A stretch of 64,000 nucleotides of DNA, from assembly GCF_900230185.1 (NCBI RefSeq), contig NZ_OCSR01000001.1, positions 5,394,001 through 5,458,000 on the forward strand, read 5' to 3'. The position numbers and the translations under genes are program-made. The stretch comes from Burkholderia sp. OK233 (GTDB lineage Bacteria > Pseudomonadota > Gammaproteobacteria > Burkholderiales > Burkholderiaceae). Below are positions 43,232 to 51,597 of the stretch, in pieces. Every line of letters begins with the position of its first letter. Within the stretch, counting starts at the first letter, position 1. Under the pieces are notes generated by a model that was not told the origin of the DNA, made no database searches, and was given only the letters and a program-made list of their open reading frames with translations.

Positions 43232-46200
43232 GTGATCGATTTCCCACCCTTTCGGCTGGATCGTGTGAATCGATGCGTCTGGCAATGTGCGCCCGACGGC
43301 ACGAGCCGCAGGCTCACGTTGGCGCCGCGCGCCTACGACATGCTGCAATACCTGATCAATCACGCCGGCCGGCTCATCACGCACGAGGAATTCCTCGACG
43401 CCCTCTGGCAGAACGTGCATGTCCAGCCCGAAGTACTGAAGGCCCACATGCTGACCATCCGCACGGCGCTCGGCGACGATCCCGCACGTCCAAGTTTTAT
43501 CGAAACCCATCGCGGCCGCGGCTATTGCTTCATTGCGCCGATCTCCGCCAGTTCCAGCAACGGCCCGCGCGAGGCGGAGCAGCGCAGCCATGGCGGGTTC
43601 GTCGGCCGCAAGCAGCAACTGAACCGGTTGAAGACGCTGTTCGACGAGGCACGTAATGGCGCATCGCGCATCGTGTTCGTGGCGGGAGAACCGGGCATTG
43701 GCAAGACGACGCTCGTCAATCGGTTCCTGGACTCGCTCGATGGGGATGCCACTGTGTTGACGTCGCTCGGGCGCTGCGTCGAAGGCTACGGCGGCATCGA
43801 ACCTTACTACCCGGTGCTCGACGCGCTGACTCAGCTGACCCGCAGCGAAGCGGGCCCGATGATCACCCGCACGCTCGTGTCAATCGCGCCGACCTGGGCA
43901 CTCCAGATGCTGGGATCGGTGCCGCAGCAATACCGCGCCGAGCTACAGCATCAGGTGATCGGCGCGGCGAGCGGGCGCATGTTGCGGGAGATCTGCGAAT
44001 TCCTCGAAGCGCTGTCGCTGGAGCGGCCGCTCGCGCTGGTGTTCGAAGACCTGCACTGGTCCGACTATTCGACGGTCGACATGCTGTCCGCGCTTGCCCG
44101 CCATCGCAGCGGCGCACGTCTGATGGTGATTGCAACCTACCGCCCGGAAGACGCCGAGCTCGCGCAACACCCGTTGTGCCGGCTGAACCGCGATCTGGGG
44201 CTGCAGAAGCTGTGTCACGACATCGTGCTGGAACCATTGACCGAAGGCGCCATCGCCGAATATCTGACCGGCGGCCCGCGCGACGCCCGGCCGGGCAGCG
44301 CGAACGGCTTCGCCCAGCTGGTGCGCGAGCGCTCCGGCGGCAACCCGCTGTTCATGGTCGCGACGCTCGATCACCTTGTCGAACAAGGCATCGCACAATC
44401 GACGCCCGAGGGCTGGAAGCTGCATCTGTCGCCATCGGAAGTGCGGCTGGAGGTGCCGCTCACGTTGAACCAGGTCATCGAGCATCGCATTCAGCGGCTG
44501 AACGACGACCAGCAACGCGCGCTCGAAGGCGCGAGCGTCGCCGGCCTCGCGTTTAGCGTCACCACCGCGGCGCCGGCCGCCGGCTTGAGCCAGGAGCATT
44601 TCGAGGATATCTGCGAGGCGCTCTGCCGTCAGGAAAGCTTCGTCCGGCGCGAGCCGTCGTCTACGCTCGAGGACGGGCTCGCCGCGAGCACCTATGCGTT
44701 CCGCCACACGATGTACCGGCAGACCTTCTACGAGCGGCAGGGTCCGCTGCGCACCACCCGCTCCCATCTGCGCGTCGCCGAAGCGCTCGAGGCGCTGTTC
44801 GCACCTGAGGAGCGCGGCGGGGTCGCCGCCGAACTCGCCCAGCACTTCGCCGCCGCGAAACATTGGGAGCGTGCGCTCGGCTATCTGCGCATTGCGATCC
44901 AGACGGCGAAGAAGCGTCTCGCGTACAACGACGCGCTCGCGGTCCTCGACCGCGCGCTGATGCTCGCGGCCAATCTGCCCAGTGAAGCGCGCGCTGCGGC
45001 GGAAACGGAATTTCTCGAAGGCCGCGCTTCGATCTTCGCGGCCGCCCACGATTCCCGCGCGCGGGAAACCTGCGAACAGCTCGCGGAGCGCGCCGCGCAG
45101 CACGGCCTGATCGACATCCAGAGCCGGGCGCTGTTGAGCCTCGCGTATGCGTATAGCTGGCGCGACCAGGCGCGCTGCAACCAGATCATCGACGAAGCGC
45201 TCGCGCTCAGCGACCGGCAGACCAACCCGCAGCAGCAGGCCCGCACCCGCATCAGTTGCTACGTATGGCGGATGTGGGTGCGCGGTTGGTGCGCCGAAGA
45301 CATCGCGCGATGCGAGGCGGCACTCGTCCCCCTGCGCGCCGGTGACGACCCCTACACGACCGCCTGGTCACTGTGCGAATACTCCATGGTCTTGCTCGTG
45401 TCGTCGCACTACCAGGAAGCCCAGGACACCATCCTCAAGAGCTACCGTTTCCTCGTCGAGAACGACGAAAACCGCCCCGAGTTCAACATGGCGCGCGCGA
45501 CCTGGATGGTGCATCTGGGTGTGCCGTGGACGCAGCTCTATCTCGGCGAATTCGGCCGCGCGCAGCGCGAGTTCGACAAGGCGATCACGATGTTCGCGCA
45601 CAACGGCAACCCGTACGGCGCGGACACGCTCACGCTCTATCGCTGCTGGGTGCAGTTCCACGCGATGGATTTCGACGCGATGCTGCTAGCCTGCACGCAG
45701 GTGCTGGCCGGCAAGTCGCCCGAACCAGGCAGCGGCAAGTCGATCCTGCCGGCCGAATACCGGCTCTGCCTGTTGCTGACCGGGCTCGCACAACTCGGCC
45801 TCGGCGATACGCGCGCCGCGCGCGACGCGCTCACGCAGGTGATGCAACGGATGGACTCGCAGCCGGTGATCTTCGACTGGTACTGGCGTCTGCCGCTCGA
45901 ATGGGGGCTCGCGGGCGTCGCACTCGCGGAGCGCGATCTCGACGCAGCGATCGCCCATGCAGACCGTCTCGTCAAACTGGCGACCCGTATCGAAGAACGC
46001 ACATGGCAGGGCTTCGCGTGGGAGATGCGCGCGCGGGTCGCGTGCGAACAGCATGACGCAATCCATGCGTTGCACTGCGTGCAGCATGCGCTCGACGCGA
46101 CGCGAGATTACCAGACGCCGCTCGCGGACTGGCGCATCCATCGCACGGCTGCCCGCGCCTGCGAGTTGGCCGGCGACACGCAATCGGCCGACCACCACGC

Positions 46201-46285
46201 AGCACTCAGCAAGACGATGAAGGACGCACTTGCCGCAACGCTGCCGTCGGGCCATCGTATGCGCGAGACGTTCGAAGCTGGCTAG
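43232..46285 (+). CDS. large wHTH-ATPase-TPR transcriptional regulator, paralogue
   Basis: A protein of about 1017 residues with the same domain order as its divergent neighbour: an OmpR-type winged helix (RLDRVNRCVWQC, LAPRAYDMLQYLINHAGRLI, RGRGYCFIAPI), an ATPase with AGEPGIGKTTLV and LALVFEDLHWSD, and a long TPR-like region. The GTG at 43232 is chosen because GGAGA lies seven bases upstream; a TTG at 43208 is in frame but has no ribosome site. Its codon use is more GC-rich than the neighbour's. Its stop overlaps that of the convergent LuxR gene by four bases (CTAG). Ligand and targets are unknown. Confidence 0.9.
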   Translation: MIDFPPFRLDRVNRCVWQCAPDGTSRRLTLAPRAYDMLQYLINHAGRLITHEEFLDALWQNVHVQPEVLKAHMLTIRTALGDDPARPSFIETHRGRGYCFIAPISASSSNGPREAEQRSHGGFVGRKQQLNRLKTLFDEARNGASRIVFVAGEPGIGKTTLVNRFLDSLDGDATVLTSLGRCVEGYGGIEPYYPVLDALTQLTRSEAGPMITRTLVSIAPTWALQMLGSVPQQYRAELQHQVIGAASGRMLREICEFLEALSLERPLALVFEDLHWSDYSTVDMLSALARHRSGARLMVIATYRPEDAELAQHPLCRLNRDLGLQKLCHDIVLEPLTEGAIAEYLTGGPRDARPGSANGFAQLVRERSGGNPLFMVATLDHLVEQGIAQSTPEGWKLHLSPSEVRLEVPLTLNQVIEHRIQRLNDDQQRALEGASVAGLAFSVTTAAPAAGLSQEHFEDICEALCRQESFVRREPSSTLEDGLAASTYAFRHTMYRQTFYERQGPLRTTRSHLRVAEALEALFAPEERGGVAAELAQHFAAAKHWERALGYLRIAIQTAKKRLAYNDALAVLDRALMLAANLPSEARAAAETEFLEGRASIFAAAHDSRARETCEQLAERAAQHGLIDIQSRALLSLAYAYSWRDQARCNQIIDEALALSDRQTNPQQQARTRISCYVWRMWVRGWCAEDIARCEAALVPLRAGDDPYTTAWSLCEYSMVLLVSSHYQEAQDTILKSYRFLVENDENRPEFNMARATWMVHLGVPWTQLYLGEFGRAQREFDKAITMFAHNGNPYGADTLTLYRCWVQFHAMDFDAMLLACTQVLAGKSPEPGSGKSILPAEYRLCLLLTGLAQLGLGDTRAARDALTQVMQRMDSQPVIFDWYWRLPLEWGLAGVALAERDLDAAIAHADRLVKLATRIEERTWQGFAWEMRARVACEQHDAIHALHCVQHALDATRDYQTPLADWRIHRTAARACELAGDTQSADHHAALSKTMKDALAATLPSGHRMRETFEAG

Positions 46286-48072
46286 TCGCCCGCATGCCCG
46301 CATCCAGTTAGCCGAACAAGACCCAGGCGGCTCGCCAGCGTCACCGCTTCGATCCGGTTCCTCACCGACAGCTTCGTGTACAGATGCTTTGCGTGCGACT
46401 TCACCGTCTCGGGCGCGATGCACAGCCGGATCGCAATCTGCTTGTTGGTCAGCCCACGCCCCATCAGTCCGATGATCACGCGTTCACGCTCGCTGAGGCC
46501 CATGGCGGCCACAGATCGTACGATGTCCCTCGCCGTATCACACTCCGGTTGTGCATTGGCGGTATCACGCCGGCGTCGCGACATCAACGCGCGTGCGTAG
46601 GGAAGCAGCTCGCGGATATCGCCGGCGGGCAAGATCGACCCGCGCACCATCCCGTCGATCAGTTTCGCCACGCGCTCGCTGCAGTCGACGAGCGTCTGCT
46701 GCAGTCCCGCCGAAGCCGCCTGCTTCAGCAGCGTGACGAGCGCCTCGAGCGCGTCATCTCGCAGACCGGCGACCAGCAACGCTTCAATCAGCAGCAGCGC
46801 GATCGTCACCGCGCCGTATCGATCGCGCCTCAGAACGGTATCGCAATGGAGCTGCCGCAGCGCTGCGAGATCGACCGCGGCGGATACCTGGATGGGCGCC
46901 TGAGGGAATGCCTGAGCAGATGTCTGGGAGAGCGCCTGAGTGCAGGCTTGTGAATGCGCCTGTGCGAGCGCAAGCCGCGCCTGCGCGAGCACGTGGTAGC
47001 GCGCGATCTCGAAGCGCGCGCTGCTGCTCGCGGCGCCGCATTGCCCGGCCAGCACGGCGAGCCGTTGTGCGCAGAGCTCCGCCTGGTCGAGGCGATCCGC
47101 GGCCACGTGCAGCTCGACCTGCTGCGCGAGGCTGGCGGCGCGCAGCCGCGGCCAGTTGCGCTTCATCCCAAGTGCGTCCGCCTCGGCCAGCAGCAGGAGC
47201 GCTTGTCCCGGTTGCCGCCGGTTCGCGGCGATGCGAGCAAGCAGTCCGTAAGCGCGCACCGCGCCTTCGATCGCACCGCCCTGCCGGATTCCTGGCAGCC
47301 GCGCCGCGACCAGCGCCTCGCTCTCGTCGACACGGCCCTCCTCGTACAGCACCTGCGCCATCACGCAGGCGGGCAGCGCGTCGATCGCCGCCGGACCGGC
47401 CCCGAAACGGCGCGCGACATCGAGCGCGTCGTCGGCCAGCAAGCGCGCAGCATTGAAATGCATCTGACCGAATTCGACCGCGGCATCGAGCGCAAGGTCG
47501 AGCATCGCGGTGATCGCGCGCAGCCGGCCCGGCTGCCCGTCCGGCGCGCGGCGCTCCACCGCGTAGAAACTCTCGGGATCGCCGAGGCGCAAGTAAGCGC
47601 AGCGGCACACCGTCAGCGCGACGTGCGCGGTGGGCGTTGCGGTGCCGAGCCGCAGCGCGGAAAGCGCAGCGGCCAATGCGGCCCCCGCGTCGTCCTGCAG
47701 CAGGAGCGCCGCGGCCCGCACGGCCGCGATCTCGCAACGTACCGCAACCGCAACCGGGCCCGTTAGCGGGCCGACCTGCCCTTCAATCCGTTGCGCGCTC
47801 AGGAGCGCTTCGGCGGCCTCGCCGCGGATCACCATCTGCCACGCACGCGCCAGATCCGGATGGATGCGCGCTACACTTGCCGCAGGCCGCTCCCGGCCGG
47901 CGCGCGTTAATGACTGAACTTCGGACTGCACTTCGTCGACATACACCGGCGCGGGCGGCACGACATGAAGCGCCCGTGTCACGAGGGCTTCGGACTGCCC
48001 CCGCGGCGGCGCCGCGCGGGGTTGAAGATGCCCCGCTTCCTGATGAATTTCGCAGACAAATGCCTCGTTCAT
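46282..48072 (-). CDS. LuxR-family regulator with helical-repeat body, no ATPase
   Basis: A protein of about 596 residues. The C-terminal LuxR helix-turn-helix is LSERERVIIGLMGRGLTNKQ followed by ETVKSHAKHLYTKLSVRNRI. The body is Ala/Leu/Arg-rich helices related to the TPR-like part of the MalT-type proteins here, but the N-terminal P-loop ATPase is missing. A linker near residues 360-390 is a tetrapeptide repeat of the form xQAx, encoded by a 12-bp tandem repeat. GGAG lies six bases before the ATG at 48072. It converges on the large regulator. A truncated MalT-type ancestor is likely; the ligand is unknown. Confidence 0.88.
   Translation of the reverse strand: MNEAFVCEIHQEAGHLQPRAAPPRGQSEALVTRALHVVPPAPVYVDEVQSEVQSLTRAGRERPAASVARIHPDLARAWQMVIRGEAAEALLSAQRIEGQVGPLTGPVAVAVRCEIAAVRAAALLLQDDAGAALAAALSALRLGTATPTAHVALTVCRCAYLRLGDPESFYAVERRAPDGQPGRLRAITAMLDLALDAAVEFGQMHFNAARLLADDALDVARRFGAGPAAIDALPACVMAQVLYEEGRVDESEALVAARLPGIRQGGAIEGAVRAYGLLARIAANRRQPGQALLLLAEADALGMKRNWPRLRAASLAQQVELHVAADRLDQAELCAQRLAVLAGQCGAASSSARFEIARYHVLAQARLALAQAHSQACTQALSQTSAQAFPQAPIQVSAAVDLAALRQLHCDTVLRRDRYGAVTIALLLIEALLVAGLRDDALEALVTLLKQAASAGLQQTLVDCSERVAKLIDGMVRGSILPAGDIRELLPYARALMSRRRRDTANAQPECDTARDIVRSVAAMGLSERERVIIGLMGRGLTNKQIAIRLCIAPETVKSHAKHLYTKLSVRNRIEAVTLASRLGLVRLTGCGHAGD
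46886..46969 (-). repeat. 12-bp degenerate tandem repeat, seven units
   Basis: Seven 12-base units share (G/A)CCTG(A/G) followed by six variable bases, for example gcctgagggaat and gcctgagcagat. On the minus strand they code for AQAH, SQAC, TQAL, SQTS, AQAF, PQAP and a related block. Since 12 is divisible by three, copy changes would keep the LuxR frame and change linker length only. Confidence 0.65.
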
Positions 48073-48264
48073 TCCTCGCTCCGTCGGACACCCGATCGTC
48101 ACAATCGCTGGACGAACGCAGTACCGTCCAGACTAGAGATGACCGTCCGGAAAAGCGTGATGATTCGGTTCTTTTTTGGTAAAGGATGGGTTGTTATCCG
48201 GTATTGCCCGGACTGCAACCGAAACGAAAGCGATCAATACCGTGATTTGTAATGCGGCCGGCGA

Positions 48265-48663
48265 TCAGCCGGGCGACACGCGCTCGACCTCTGAGGCCAG
48301 CATCATCGCGGCCGCGTTGACGGGCCTCGGCCGCCCCTGTCGCGGACGATAAACCACGTCGCCGGCCTTGATCGGCGCACCCGACAACGCGCAGCGACCG
48401 CGCCGCCTCGAGACGCCCACCCGCCACAACTGGTCGCCGTAGCGGCAGGACGTTGCATCGCACCAGTACACGACCACCACCTTCGTCGACACACGGTCGA
48501 GCACGCGCACTACGCATTCGCGGCACGCATCGATTGGCGCACCCCGCACCTTTGCCGCTTCGACGCGCGGCGCCAGCCGGCTCGCGGCCCACTCCCACGC
48601 GCCACCGTCGAGCAGGCGCAACGCGGCGCACCAGCATGCATCATCCGCCAGGTCGGTCTGCAT
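48265..48663 (-). CDS. DUF3331 domain protein, second copy
   Basis: A 132-residue protein. The C-terminal 85 residues (RECVVRVLDRV, CDATSCRYGDQLWRVGV, GRCALSGAPI, DVVYRP, AMMLASEVERV) match the protein at 23373-23765 closely. The N-terminal 45 residues differ. GGGAGC lies about seven bases before the ATG. The start overlaps the context of the AraC stop: TGA and ATG are separated by two bases, so the two proteins are probably made together. The function is unknown; conserved Cys residues in ATSC and CALSG may bind metal or be redox-active. Confidence 0.78.
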   Translation of the reverse strand: MQTDLADDACWCAALRLLDGGAWEWAASRLAPRVEAAKVRGAPIDACRECVVRVLDRVSTKVVVVYWCDATSCRYGDQLWRVGVSRRRGRCALSGAPIKAGDVVYRPRQGRPRPVNAAAMMLASEVERVSPG

Positions 48664-48665
48664 GA

Positions 48666-49256
48666 TCAAGCTCCCCTGTCGCGACGGCGCGGGTCGATAG
48701 CCACCGCCGGCTCCACGATCGGCTCCTTGTCCCGCATGCGGGTTCGCCAGCTGTTGGGGGGCTCGCCGACAATCCGCCCGAAGACGGTCGTAAAGTGCGC
48801 ATGCGATCCGAAGCCACAACTGAGCGCGACGTCGAGCACGCTGAGCGCCGACGAGCGCAGCAGCATCTGGGCATGCTCGATCCTGCGCCGCAGCAGATAC
48901 GCGTGCGGCGAATAGCCGGTCGTCGAGCGGAACTGCGCGGCGAAATGCATGCGGGTGAGTCCGGTGCTGGCGGCGACATCGGCCAGTCCGATCGGCTGCG
49001 CGAGATTCGCTTCGATGAAGTCGAGCGCGCGCCGCAGACGCCATCGCGGCAGCGACGCCGTGCGCCGCGCAGACGGCCGCGTTTGCTCAGCAGCCTGCGC
49101 GACGAGGCGCGCGACGATCGCGTCGCAGACGCTGTCTGAGTGGAGCCGGTGGGACGCGTCGGCGAGCGGTTCGGCTTCCTCGAGCGTGGTCCCGCCGTCG
49201 GCGGCGAAATCTGCTGCCTCGTTGCCGCGCGCTGCATTCGGTGTCTGCGTGAACAT
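48666..49256 (-). CDS. AraC-family transcriptional regulator
   Basis: A 196-residue protein from the ATG at 49256. The C-terminal 100 residues form the AraC DNA-binding domain with both helix-turn-helices: IGLADVAASTGLTRMHFAAQ and LSVLDVALSCGFGSHAHFTT, then VFGRIVGEPPNSWR. The N-terminal part is short and has no cupin, so a ligand pocket is not evident. The gene is followed after two bases by the DUF3331 gene, and MucR lies downstream. It may control its own operon with DUF3331 as effector or partner. Confidence 0.9.
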   Translation of the reverse strand: MFTQTPNAARGNEAADFAADGGTTLEEAEPLADASHRLHSDSVCDAIVARLVAQAAEQTRPSARRTASLPRWRLRRALDFIEANLAQPIGLADVAASTGLTRMHFAAQFRSTTGYSPHAYLLRRRIEHAQMLLRSSALSVLDVALSCGFGSHAHFTTVFGRIVGEPPNSWRTRMRDKEPIVEPAVAIDPRRRDRGA

Positions 49257-49370
49257 GTGCGCCTCCGCGGGGCGTAAGTCGACGGCCTCTATCTTGCGCA
49301 GTCTGGCGGCGGCGCGACATCCCCTCATTGGGTGAGCTCGACGGGAACGGCATCCCTCGTTCGTACGATC

Positions 49371-49775
49371 TCAGGCACCGCGACGCGGCTTGATTGCGCC
49401 CGCGGGATGGCGCTTCGCGATCGACGAGCGCAGCGCGGAATAGGCCGGCGCGACCATCGGGTAGTCAGCGGGCAGCCCCCACTTCGCGCGGTATTCGTCG
49501 GGGGTCATCGCGAAGTGGCGCTGCAGGTAGCGCTTGAGCGACTTCAGCTTGCGTCCGTCTTCGAGACAGACGAGATAATCGTCGCGCACCGATTCCTCGA
49601 TCGGCACCGCCGCCCGCTGCCGCGCGGCCGGTACCGACGTCGTGCGCAATGCGGCCAGCGCGGCGTAGGTGCTCCAGATGAACTCCGGCAGGTCGGCTGC
49701 CGGCAACGGATTGCACGACACGAAGCTCGCTACGATTTCGGCGGTGAGCTCGATCAGATTGATGTCCTCCGTCAC
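49371..49775 (-). CDS. MucR/Ros-family zinc-finger regulator
   Basis: A 134-residue regulator of the Ros/MucR family. The signature YLVCLEDGRKLKSLKRYLQR, HFAMTPDEYRAKWGLPADYP and MVAPAYSALRSSIAK is complete. As in MucR, the position of the second zinc Cys is Asp (CLED), with two His further on. Family members bind AT-rich DNA and control envelope, exopolysaccharide and virulence or symbiosis genes. The apparent start is GTG at 49775 with GAGG upstream. It stands alone, downstream in orientation from the mdtP gene and upstream of AraC. Confidence 0.92.
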   Translation of the reverse strand: MTEDINLIELTAEIVASFVSCNPLPAADLPEFIWSTYAALAALRTTSVPAARQRAAVPIEESVRDDYLVCLEDGRKLKSLKRYLQRHFAMTPDEYRAKWGLPADYPMVAPAYSALRSSIAKRHPAGAIKPRRGA

Positions 49776-50001
49776 GATCCGCCTCGACGGATCAACTGCT
49801 CCGGGTGGAGCATCGGTGTTGCCCGAAGTGGAATACGGATTTCCGAAGCATCATGATTCTTCATGACCTGGCTCCATGGCAGACGGGTCATCGGTCGCGT
49901 TAGCGTTTCCGTCGGCAGGCACGGCAGTCCATCCCCCAACGGAGGGGCGACACGCTCGCGCGGGCAACCGGCCGCAGCAACGCCGTCGGCGTACTCGCCG
50001 C

Positions 50002-51591
50002 CTAGGGCTTGTTCGTGCTGGCCGACGCCCCCGGCAGGTCGTCGCTGCGATAGCCGCCACCCAGCGCGCGGGTCAGCACAATGCCCGCTTCGATCTCGTC
50101 GCCGGTAAGTTGCACGAGTTCGAGGCGTCCAGCGATGACCGGCGCCTTCGCCTGCATCGCGCTCATCCTGTCGCCGAGGCCGGTCTGGTAGCCCGCCTCG
50201 GCACTGTCGCTCGCGAAGCGCAACGCGTCGATCCGGTCACGCTGCAGATGCGCGCGATGATCGAGGTCGTCGATCGCGCTGCCGCTCTGCGCGACATCGC
50301 GCACCGCGTCGAGCACGGCCTGGTCGTACTGCTCGATCAGCGTGTTGCTGGCCGTGCGCGCGCCGTGCAGGTTCGCATTCAGGCGGCCACCGTCGAAGAT
50401 CGGCAGCGTGAGGCCGGGAATGAGGTTGATCTGCTGACTCGAATGCAGGAACAGGTCGCGCATTCGCAGCGCATTGAAACCGAAGAACGCGGTGATGTCG
50501 AAGCTCGGGTAGAACGCGGCCTTCGACGCATCGATCTTGTCGAACGACGCCTGTACCAGCCAGCGCATGGCCTGCAGATCCGGGCGCCGCGCGAGCAGCT
50601 CATACGACAGTGTCGACGGCAGCGAGCCCGATGGCGCCGGCAACGGCACTGGCACGATCGCCGGCAGATCGTCGGCACCGACGCCCGCCAGCGCGCGCAG
50701 CGCTTCGCGCGCGTGGACGATCTGCTCCTCGCTCGACGCGATCTGCTGGTCGATGGCGAGCAACTGCGAACGCGCCTGGGCGGTCTGGGTCAGCGCTTCG
50801 AGGCCGCGTTTGTGCCGCGCTGATCGCGTGTCGAGCTCGAAGGCGCGCACTTCGCGAAGCTGCCGCAAGAGGTCGAGGCTCGTGTAGGTGATCTAGATGC
50901 TGTAGTAGAGCTGCGCGACGCCTGCCGAGAGTTCGAGCTCGGCCTGCGCCGCCTCCGCGCGGCGCGCGTTCTGCTCGCCGATCGCCGCGCGCACGAGGTC
51001 GCGCTGCTTGCCCCAGATGTCGATGTCGTAGTGCGCGTCGACGCCCACCAGGCCCGTCCAATACCACGGCCCATAGGCTCCGATCGCCGGGTCGTGCGAC
51101 GCGTACGCGCTGAGGAAACCGTGACCCGAGACATGCTCGCGATCGGCTTCCGCCAGCGCGGACATCTGCAGACCGGCCCCCGCCTGGATCAGCTCGACCT
51201 GCGCGTGGGCCTGCGAGACGTGCTCGTGCGCAATGGCGAGCGTCGGCGCATGGGCGAGTGCCAGGTCGACGAGCGTATCGAGTTGCGGATCGTGATACTG
51301 AGCCCACCAGCGCGCCGACGGCCAGCCTTCGTTCGCGAGATGGATGTCGTCGGCGAGACGGATCTGCTGCGGCGCGATCATCGCGGCGGGTGGGCTATCG
51401 TGGTGAATGATGGCGCACGAGGCGAGCATGGGCAACGCGAGCGACGCGAGCCAGTGGTTGAGCAGTCGTGTGGCTGATCGTGTGCTCAATCGCGTGGCCA
51501 GCCGTACGGCCGGCATGCGCGTCAGGCGCCGCAGGCTCGGTAAGTGCGGTAAGCGCAACACGCGGCGCAGGATGCAAGCGAAGTGCGTCAT
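50002..51591 (-). pseudogene. mdtP: MdtP-like outer-membrane efflux lipoprotein with in-frame amber stop
   Basis: A single frame of 529 codons encodes a NodT/MdtP-type TolC-family channel: lipobox LASC in the signal peptide, WWAQYHDPQLDTLVDLALA, DAHYDIDIWGKQRDLVRAA, and in the second half LLARRPDLQAMRWLVQA and LPIFDGGRLNANL. The frame is interrupted once, by TAG at 50893-50895 in the context LYYSI-stop-ITYTSLDLL. Homologues are expected to have Gln there, so a single C-to-T change would explain it. As read the product stops at residue 232 and cannot form a channel. It is the last gene of the ytcA-mdtN-mdtO-mdtP operon. Amber suppression or a base-calling error are alternatives. Confidence 0.85.
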
Positions 51592-51597
51592 CGCAGA

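Noticed and set aside
48241..48260. TTGTAATGCGG as another TATGTAAT site
   Set aside because: Only five core bases match and there is no dyad; kept out of the motif set.
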